Shown here one piece after another: positions 56,133-64,000 of a stretch of DNA of 64,000 bases. The DNA is from Tetracladium setigerum. Its lineage: Eukaryota > Ascomycota > Leotiomycetes > Helotiales. The position numbers and the translations under genes were made by a program. The stretch is from assembly GCA_031472005.1 (NCBI GenBank), contig PZJY01000008.1:1240001-1304000 (forward strand). Direction: 5' to 3'. The notes under the pieces were generated by a model, which was given only the letters and a program-made list of their open reading frames with translations, was not told where the DNA came from and did not search any database. Position 1 is the stretch's first letter, and each line of letters opens with the position of its first letter.

Positions 56133-56578
56133 TATTATAAACGTGACTTATATTTACGTGAGGAGCCTAAGGCTCGGGAGTAATATAATAATTAATATAA
56201 TTAAGTGGCTTATTATTATTACTTTATAAAGAACTCTAATAACCTAATTAATTATAAGAAAAAGATTATTAATAATAGCTTAAGTAATCACGTGATAAAG
56301 TCCGCTAAGTAAGAGTTTAACTATTAAAGTCGGACTTTAATATCGGGGACTCTATAGTTCGGGACTTTAATGTTACGAAGGGATTTATATAAGAAGGATT
56401 AATATTTCATTAAATAAGAGCTTCGTGCTTAACTTAATATTTAAATCAGGATTATATATTATTAATATTAGCTTATTCTTACTTATAATCACCTTAGTAA
56501 TTGACTTCCTTACTTTAATTTAGTAAGTAAACCCTCGACTATGACTATACTTCAGTTAATGGAATCGGAACCGTGACA
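56133..56578 (+). repeat. 3' LTR of element A
   Basis: 446 bp, TATTATAAACGTGAC...CCGTGACA. The last 130 bp retain more CA/TG steps than the 5' copy. Confidence 0.8.
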
Positions 56579-57010
56579 GGAAAGGGAACGAGGAGATATA
56601 GAAGGAGCGACGGGTTCTAAAGAAATAAGCTATTATAAGGATATAAGGAGATAAGGATTCTATTTAAAAATATAAATAAGACCTTTCGGAGCTATCTATA
56701 AACTACTATCCGACAAATAAGAATATTTCGCACGAATATAGCCGGAATATCGAGTCATAAGAATAAGATTAAGGAAATAAGGTTAATAATAAGCAGCGTA
56801 TCGCTCATAAGCGATAACTCGACGACCCGCCTTATTAATATAACCCGTAAGAGTAAGACGCTATTTCTTCTTACGATATAAAACCTTAAGGGATTTTATT
56901 TATAATAAATAATTTATTTTATTAACTAAAGAAGATAGCCGAAGGCTATTAGCGGCATTTTATCTAATATACTTAAGCGTAGGGACCACGCTAAGCTAAA
57001 AGGGGGATAG
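56579..57010 (+). pseudogene. 3' internal remnant of another LTR element (E)
   Basis: AT-rich decayed sequence ending in a polypurine tract AAAAGGGGGATAG (about 56998-57010) directly before an LTR-like block. No domain could be named. Confidence 0.45.
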
Positions 57011-57984
57011 TATTATAGATATAATTCCAAGAGTGGGCTAGGCCCTAAGAACACGTAATATCCTAGGAAGAAAGCTCTTAAGAGCTAATAATAGCCTAGG
57101 AGCTTAACGCTCGGGAGTAATATAAGTCCTAAGAGTTAAGTAAGTCTTAGGACTTACTTTAAGAGAACTCCTTACTATTTAATATATTTAATTAATAAAT
57201 AATATAATAGTAAGTAAGGCGCCCATTTAGTTCCGGTCACGTAATAAAGTCTAGGCTTAATAAGAGCTTAAAGTCCTTAAGGCTCTTAGAGCCCTAGGAC
57301 TCCTAAGCTCCCTCGCTTAAGGGACTCCCGCTAAAATAAAGGTTTTATATAAATAGATAATCTTTCTTAAATAGGAGCTTTATACTTAACTTAAATTAGA
57401 TATTATTATCTTAGTAACTAGTCTATTACTATACTTATAATCTACTCTCTATTAACGAATACTAACCTGACTTAGCTGTTTACTCCCGAGTAAATAGTGA
57501 TCGTTACTGTTGGAATCAAATAAATGATAATATAAGTGATTAAGTGATTTAAATGATTATAATAGCAGTGGAAGTGATCAGAGTGAATAAGTGATCAGAA
57601 GAGTGTTTAATATGCTTGATTAAAAGAGATATCCTTAAGGGAATCTCAGTGGTTTATATAATAATAAAGTATCGGTGGAATTCGATAGTATCGGCTTAAT
57701 CCGATATATTAAGACGTAATTAAAATAAGATAGATAACTTAAATCCTAAACTAAAACACTAATATGACTTATAATAATCGACTTATAATAATATAACTTA
57801 TTATAAAATGATTAAAAAATCCCTCAAAAGTAAAACTAATTAAGCCGATTTAAGCTATTAGAGCCGAAAGGGTTGCAACCATTATCGTAAAGCCGTATTA
57901 GGATAAAGTATCCGATTAAGAGAGTAAATAACTAATTTAGGTGATTTTTATCACTTATTAAATTAATAATATTTAACAGTTACA
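57011..57984 (+). repeat. LTR of element E, split by solo LTR D
   Basis: Begins TATTATAGAT after the polypurine tract and, once the inserted solo LTR and its duplication are removed, ends GATCGTTACA. That gives about 500 bp. Only one copy is in view, so the call rests on position next to the polypurine tract and the TG/CA-like ends. Confidence 0.5.
57508..57978 (+). mobile_element. Solo LTR of family D with 5-bp target duplication
   Basis: 471 bp, TGTTGGAATC...TTTAACA, flanked by GTTAC on both sides (57503-57507 and 57979-57983). Homologous in inverted orientation to 26979-27543. No internal region is attached. Confidence 0.8.
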
Positions 57985-58808
57985 TCGCCCCTTTTACGAA
58001 GGGATAGAGCTAAGTATATATAGGGGGGGCAGAAACCTAGTAGTTAAGCCCCGGGCAAGTATCGGATTAAATAGTTATGCCGATATCTATATTAATTATA
58101 TAATTATTAGGAAAATAGTAATTATATATTAAGATAACCTGACTAATATTATATCACGACTTAAGACTTTAGAATTAGAAAGGAGTTATATATATTATAG
58201 TAAGGAGGGGAGGCATAAATAGGATTATCTTAAGATAAGTAGATTAATAAGGTAGATATAAGATAGTTATCCCCTTCGTACGAAGAGGAGGGGGATATAT
58301 TAAATATACCTTTTAAATATAACACTTACTTAGAATTGTATACTTATTTTATTTTATATTTATTATTACTTATTTAATATTATAAAGCTTTACCTTAAGA
58401 ATATTAACTATTATTAATTAATAGTTATATATAATTATAAAATAGTTAAGAAATATAGCCGAAAAGAAGAGACGCCTTATATAAAGTTAATATTTATCTC
58501 TCGCTTAAGTTAAATTATAGATTTATATAAAAGTATATTAAGGGATTTCCTTTTAATTATATTAAGATTTTTAAGGATTATATAAAGTTCTCTTAATACT
58601 TATTATTTAAACCCTTTTATTTAATAAGAAGAAAGATTACTCTCGTATAATCTCTATTTATTATAAGGATAATATATTATATAATTAAGAATAGGATTTA
58701 TTTTAATAACTTGTAAAGACTTATTTACCGAAGGAAGAAACAAAAAAACGTAGTTTCCGAAATCAATCCATAAAACTGCGAGACATTTGCAACAATAACA
58801 CAGTTATT
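57985..58808. other. Right rim of the AT-rich island
   Basis: Very AT-rich, with G runs (AGGGGGGGCAG near 58025; GAGGAGGGGGAT near 58280). No coding signal. Composition returns to normal at about 58740. Confidence 0.45.
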
Positions 58809-60592
58809 TTAGCTCAGAATGTGTCTCAGTACAGTCGTGACGAGCACATATTGTGGGCCATCGAACTCCTCCATTTCTGTCAAAATCTCTTCGCATTGCT
58901 CCTTGAAAGGCTCCAGCAAGGGCCCAACTTCGTTAATGGAATTCTTGAACTCGGTTCTTTGGTTAAACTCTAGGCAACCACAAACACAAACCAATGCCTC
59001 CAATAGGTACTGTATGTCGTCCGCGTTATAGGCGTTGATTCGACCAATCAAGATTATCCATAGGGAAATGCCCAAGTCAGGAAGTATTGGTGTCTTCGTA
59101 TCCCTGAATGGAAAAATCAGTCTGAGAGTGCCGATGAGTCTGCAGACTAGGCCCTTAATGTTCAGTGGGGGCATTTTCCTCAACACTGTGTCGATATACA
59201 AGAACACAGCCAGGCGGAAGGTATCTTGGAGACCATTGGAATTACTCAAGTCGGGCTGAATAATTGACCAAGGAGACAGTAATTGATACTCCAGCAGATA
59301 AATGGCGTCGCTGAGTGCTAGTTGATTTATGCCTGCCATTGGATCCGTGAATCTCGCTGCTGTAAGAATCCTCAGCACTTGTAGCATTTCGTGCACTGAC
59401 CACTTTGAGTACGACTTCTCGTATGCCTTCAGCGATCGTAAATCATCCTTGGATAATGTTGAAAACGCTTCGAAGGTCAGGGAGAAATCCTCTTGTGGTT
59501 GTATCAATGGAAATCGTGGAGAACAATCCCATGTAGTGGCGTGAAACAGATCCATCCTGATGAAATCGTTAAAATATTTTCCTGTGACTTGAGTGCTGAC
59601 ATACATGCTTAAAGTCCTTCTCAGCCGCGTCGGGAGCTTTTCCAATCCGCCCCGAGTGTGAACTATCTGTTGTAGCCCATTCATATGCAGAGTAGAATGC
59701 TCACTGGTTCCGGTAAGAATCTGTAGTCTATAAGCATCGAAAGAGTGATCGAGGGTTACTTCGGCAGATATACGTTATGAATCGCAAGAAGGACTACTGC
59801 CCCAATAGTCTCATCACTCGTCTGTTGAGCACAGTTGCTCAGCTGCTGGGACACAAGACTCAAGGCTTGTTGACAATGAAATATATCGTTCACTCCAGTA
59901 TTATAATAAACAGATGCAATAGACAAGCTGCCGTGGAAAATAGCGTCGTTTCTTCTGGAAAGTCCCACGAGATCGTAAAACAGGTGCTGCATATCTAGAA
60001 CTTGACTTAAAACTGTTCACATATTAGCGATGATACTACCAGCTGACCAGTCAGTGATGAGGAAATGGCCTAATATACAGTGCTGGGCCACATTCTGGAT
60101 CTTCGAGTCTGTTTTGATGGACAAGGAAGCAGAGGAATAAGAAGGTCGGAGCTGTATGCTCTTGGGGGATCCAATAGAGAGTATATGGGCTTCACTCGAA
60201 ATATTCGAATTGGCGAGACAATTTACGAGGGTCTCGCAAAGTAGGCCTTTAGTGTCAATCCCTAGATGTGCATTCTTGGACTTGCTTCTAGAAATTGACG
60301 CAGCTTGGCGACGGACTCTTTTCAGTGGTTTCCGCGACGAAAGAGGGAATCGTGATATCCCAGCCACCAAGCCATCGTTTGCTACGGGTACAAAAGAAGA
60401 AGCTGCACGATTGGCACTGCTTGGAGGATCTGCCAGTGCTTTCCGAGAACGGCTTGCATTGGACTTGACAAGCTTCCGGATTATTTCGTCGTCGTTCGCA
60501 TGTGAAGGATCACCTTCAAGGTTTATGAACCTCAAGCTGGATTTCCCTACATCTGTTAATAGCATTTGGTTAGCTCTGAAGAATGCGGACAT
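58809..60592 (-). CDS. Fungal-specific transcription factor-like protein (Fungal_trans_2 type)
   Basis: Three exons: 60040-60592, 59774-59994 and 58809-59720. Introns are 45 and 53 bp, all in phase, and the product is 561 residues. The N-terminus has LRFINLEGDPSHANDDEIIR then KLVKSNASRSRK, the same short motif type as the gene at 24021 (F-V/I-N...V-R/K-S). The core contains DETIGAVVLLAIHN, HMNGLQQIVHTRGGLEKLP and helical repeats typical of the Fungal_trans_2 regulatory domain. A basic stretch (KPLKRVRRQ) may aid nuclear entry or DNA contact. No Zn2Cys6 cluster is seen, so DNA binding is unproven. Confidence 0.75.
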
Positions 60593-61244
60593 GGACGGGA
60601 GAGCTTAGTTGAATGCCTCATAATGGCCAGCAATTCAATACACATGAGGCACCGGTGACTTACTCCGCTTCTGCATTGTGCATGTAAATTAATACATCCC
60701 GTCGCACTCTGGATATAATTTCAATTCTGGTTTTCTCTTTGTATCGGGGAAATCTCGTTGTGAGAACTTTTGACGAGGTAGGAAGCATGAAACCGCCGCT
60801 GGAAGCAGGATTTGGCTTTTCGCTTAGCTGCATTAGCGCTACCTTGTTAAGAATTACCCGATCGGGACAGTCACTAAGTCTTCGACAATTTCCTTCCGCT
60901 TGTTCTTATTTCATATAGTAACAGAAATGACGACTGAAACCTTGGAGATGAGAGTAAATTTGATGTGCATGAAGCACCATGTGTGCAGGTCTGTCCAAAT
61001 CTAGCGTCCGTGATCGATATACCCATTCGTCTTCTTCGGCTTTCTAGAATTTCTTTCTACTTTGACTTATTTCTCTCTTTTCTCTCATCAACAATATCCA
61101 TATCATATGAATTTCAATCATTCTTTCGTCTAATCGTGGATGCTGGTTCCGAGGTACTCACTTGATCAGCATCTTACTTCAATGAACAGTCTTGCGAAAT
61201 GGCGGCCTCGCCATATACAATTCTACTTTGCAGGCAGCAGTCGT
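60593..61244. promoter_or_regulatory. Divergent intergenic region (regulator/PSST-like gene)
   Basis: 652 bp between two divergent start codons. It must hold both promoters. A pyrimidine-rich stretch (about 61030-61090) precedes the PSST-like gene. No known binding motif was identified. Confidence 0.35.
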
Positions 61245-61973
61245 ATGTTGCGCGTAATGCGTATCGGCGGCCAAAGATGGAATTCCTCCACTTCAGACTG
61301 TCAGACTGCCAGGCTGAGTGTGACTGGCAAGGAGCGACGTGAGGTGGTGCTCGCCAGTGAGGAAAAGCCAGCAGGAGCTGTGCAATTTGTACTGTACGGC
61401 GTCATGCTCATTCGTTCCCCAACTTAATGAGAAAATGCAGCATCTGCTAACTTCAAATCTATCAGATCCAAGGTCGATGCTCTCGCAGCTTGGACACGCA
61501 ACGGTTCAATGCATCCCATGACCTTCGGACTCGCTTGTTGTGCTGTCGAAATGATGCATTGTTCCGCACCGCGTTACGACCAAGACCGACTAGGAATCAT
61601 CTTCCGTGCTTCTCCTCGACAATCGGACGTCATGATCGTAGCTGGAACTTTGACAAATAAGATGGCGCCAGCACTACGACAGGTGTACGATCAGATGCCC
61701 GAGCCGAGATGGGTGATCAGTATGGGAAGTTGTGCCAATGGAGGTGGATATTACCATTACAGCTACTCGGTTGTGAGAGGATGTGATAGAGTTGTTCCTG
61801 TTGACATCTACGTTCCTGGCTGTAAGTTGTTGCTGCTGGCTCTACTAGCTTTCGGGATGTCACGCTGACCCGTAATAGGTCCACCAACGTCTGAGGCATT
61901 GCTGTATGGGATATGTCAACTCCAAAAGAAGATCCGTCGGACAAAAGTCACTCGAATGTGGTACCGAAAATAA
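61245..61973 (+). CDS. Divergent copy of complex I PSST/20-kDa subunit (NuoB/NDUFS7 family)
   Basis: Three exons: 61245-61393, 61466-61821 and 61879-61973; introns 72 and 57 bp; 199 residues. All iron-sulphur N2 ligands are present: GLACCAVEMMH (Cys 74, 75), GSCANGG (Cys 139) and YVPGCPPTSE (Cys 169). The N-terminus is Arg-rich and could be a mitochondrial presequence; an in-frame Met at 61182 would lengthen it. PSST passes electrons from N2 to ubiquinone in the inner membrane. Parts that are nearly invariant in fungi differ here: NGSMHPMTF for the usual SSLWPMTF, EMMHCSAPRYDQ, and LLYGICQLQKKIRRTKV near the end. This suggests a second copy rather than the housekeeping gene. Confidence 0.85.
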
Positions 61974-62820
61974 AGGCCATGTATCCGTTCTCGCAGATTT
62001 TAGGAAGGTCGATCCTACGTTGTCCACACTGTGGGCCACACGGTTCTCTGAAAGCATTCGCCTATATGATTTTTTCCCTGCTGCGTCTTATCTACACCAT
62101 AAAATACTTGCTATATGGTACGTTGACTGCGCAAGCTAGCTAGAAATTAAAGGTCGTCCATATCCCTCTTTAGTCAATGAATGATTTGGGACGAGGATTT
62201 TCTGATCAAAAGATTTCTTTGCAACCCTGTCGTAGTCTTCAATGACATTTCTGATCTTGTCATTCTAACATCCTTTCCGCATCAATGATCTGTTCTTCAC
62301 ATTCAAAAATACCAAGTCGTATTGTAAACGCATAGAGTGCCGCTTGATTGGGATTATCCCTTTTACTATAATCGGACGAAGCGTTTGGCCTTACCAGGAG
62401 GTCCAATTCAACGAAGGATCTCATCAGTTTCAAATCATCAGAAGGGTTTAAGGATTTGATGGATGTCAGAACTCACATTAAATGCCCGAACCATCCTATG
62501 TCCCCTCAAAAGCTTGAAAGACAAACATCTGTTTTCATTCAGCTCACGATTTTAGTGTGTTGAAGATGCATGCTGAATGAATGTTCCATTTCGCGATTTT
62601 CACATGTAATACTTCTAGGTCCTTCAAGAAGGTGGCATCAACAAATGATAGCCTCGGACATAAACCTTCGCCAGTAACGGTTTCTTGTCCCGACCTGATA
62701 TCTATCTACACAGGATTCCCCGGCTTACGCCCATACACCAGTGTACTATCGGGAAGCTATTAGCAAGCGAAAGATCCAGAGAGTAATTCGTTTTGTTCTG
62801 GGCCATTGGGGTATAATGAC
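61974..62820. other. Convergent intergenic region
   Basis: 847 bp between the stop codons of the PSST-like gene and the methyltransferase. Short frames at 62581 and elsewhere show no protein features. Confidence 0.35.
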
Positions 62821-64000
62821 TTACACCTCAAAATATCCATGATTCTTCTTATCCTTGAACGCAGACTTTATCTTTCCTGACAATGCTTGTATCTCTATGA
62901 AATCCCACTAAAGAGACATGTCAACATCACATGTTATATAGTCGTTGATCCACTTACTCCCAATACACTTGACAACATCCACATCTGCATGCCATCAACA
63001 CCTGTGAGCATATGGAGCAAACTCCATCTCCCCAATTCCTTCCACTTCTTGTCAGCTGGCCAAGGACCAACAGGCATCTTGTACTTATGCTCTACTACAT
63101 CTACAAAGCCGGCGTTGATCATCCGGTCTTTGGTTTTGAGAGCAACATCGAACGTCTGGCCTATCGTCTCGGCTGCCTTGATGAATATCTGCGACCAATC
63201 GTACATGACATCTCCCGGTTTTACTGTTCCATCATCTGAAGTGAATTGGATGTCGAAATCCAAATGCTCCAGGTAGCCGCCTGGTTGAAGGCAGCTTGAG
63301 CTGTCAATAGTGCTTTGGCAAAAGGGACTACAACACATACCGCAATGACTCAGCATAAAATGCATTCCAGTCTTTTATGCTGCCCATCAAGCAACGTACA
63401 TGTATGAAATCAAAGTGATTATCATTCCAAGTCCATTCACGATTTGCGTCATCAATTTCGAACTTCAGATTTGGTGGAACCCACTTGGGCTGAATGGGTG
63501 ATAGATCAGTACCTGTAACAGTAGCGGATGGATGCGCATCCGCATAGTCGCTGCGACATGCACATGTCAGGATAAAATATCGTAAAGTTCAAGAGTCAAG
63601 GTGAAAGCTTACATCGCCCAGATACCTGTGCCTGTCCCAACGTCAAGGACATTTTGAACCTCGTCTGGAATAGGCGCTAGGAATAGCTTGCCTTCCAGCA
63701 TCAAGGTGAGCATGTGATGGCTTTCAAAATCAGCTGTAAGCCACAGAGCATGAACGGGAAAAAGAATCTCACCTGATGTCAAGGACTTCATTTTGTGTTT
63801 CATCATTTGGCGCACTGGATCTCAATCATCAGTGAAGCCCTTGGTGTTGAATGCGAAGATTCTTACACGTAGCTCGTTAGATCACTACTATATTTGTGAT
63901 ATGTTCTTCCGTGTATCTCACGATATTCCAGTATGCTGGACGACAAGGAGTGAGTAGACTCGGCGCCGCTAAGTAGCCAGTCAGCAATTTAACATTGATA
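62821..64000 (-). CDS. LaeA-like SAM-dependent methyltransferase (partial, 5' end off right edge)
   Basis: Exons in view: about 63867-63968, 63773-63820, 63613-63720, 63341-63550, 62958-63300 and 62821-62907. Introns are 40-62 bp and each junction keeps phase. Motifs in order: YREIHGRTYHKYSS, APNDETQNEVLDISHHMLTL, the SAM-binding VLDVGTGTGIWAIDYADAHP, TGTDLSPIQPKWVPPNLKFE, FDFIHVRCLMGSIKDW, QPGGYLEHLD and a C-terminal HGYFEV. This is the layout of LaeA-like class I methyltransferases common in fungal secondary-metabolite loci. The intron ending at 63969 (CTGAC...TTAG) implies at least one more exon to the right. The true substrate is unknown. Confidence 0.82.

Larger units (their letters stand above)
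27752..56578 (+). mobile_element. Ty3/Gypsy chromovirus A, RIP-mutated, interrupted by element B
   Basis: Bounded by two same-orientation LTRs of equal length (446 bp; 27752-28197 and 56133-56578). The internal region is 28198-32849 plus 55039-56132. It reads gag, zinc knuckle, protease, RT (YLDDIIIYS), RNase H, integrase and chromodomain in Gypsy order. A polypurine tract AAAGGGGGAT (56121-56130) precedes the right LTR. Flanks at the outer ends do not form an obvious target duplication, so the two LTRs may have recombined with another copy. Almost every Gln and many Trp codons are now stops. Confidence 0.75.

Noticed and set aside
27752..56578. Reading the AT-rich island as a giant virus insertion, Starship or CRISPR array
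   Set aside because: LTR pairs, polypurine tracts, RT and integrase motifs explain it as nested retrotransposons; there is no tyrosine recombinase and no regular spacer pattern.
62934..63276. Plus-strand frames over the methyltransferase
   Set aside because: Shadow frames; the minus strand has conserved motifs and phase-consistent splicing.

Overview
The window looks like a filamentous ascomycete (Pezizomycotina). The genes are dense and have short introns of about 40-106 bp with GT...CTGAC...AG signals. Typical fungal families are present: WSC proteins, Fungal_trans_2-type regulators and a LaeA-like methyltransferase. One long AT-rich stretch looks mutated by repeat-induced point mutation (RIP). 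Species cannot be fixed from sequence alone; no rRNA or tRNA gene was seen.

Left arm (1-26,500), ordinary GC: the 5' end of an unrecognised gene, a PRCC-domain protein, a ZIP zinc transporter, a YGS-repeat hydrophilic protein, the spliceosomal protein Cwc15, exosome subunit Rrp45, DGAT1, Pfs2 (mRNA 3'-end processing), the nuclease NUC1, a damaged triple-WSC secreted protein, a small membrane protein, an alpha/beta hydrolase and a fungal transcription-factor-like gene. ZIP, NUC1 and WSC each carry an apparent reading-frame lesion. Two of these are one-base losses beside G/C runs, so base-level errors in the assembly are possible.

Centre (about 26,500-58,750): a nest of LTR retrotransposons. 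A chromodomain Ty3/Gypsy element (A, 27752-56578) holds a second, unusually long Gypsy element (B, 32850-55038), which holds a young, intact Ty1/Copia element (C, 40288-48970). A and B are shredded by RIP: CpA/TpG are nearly gone, CpG is kept, and Gln/Trp codons have become stops. C is untouched, with a 5-bp target duplication and LTRs that differ by one homopolymer indel. C carries an intron-containing gene on the strand opposite to gag-pol. B carries extra decayed frames between pol and its 3' LTR, one of which looks like a 2-oxoglutarate/Fe(II) dioxygenase relative. Two short solo LTRs at the rim have clean target duplications and retain CpA.

Right arm (58,800-64,000): a second Fungal_trans_2-type gene, a complete but divergent copy of the complex I PSST (20-kDa) subunit, and a LaeA-like methyltransferase running off the edge. 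Regulator, duplicated housekeeping target and methyltransferase could be the edge of a secondary-metabolite locus, but no backbone enzyme is in view.
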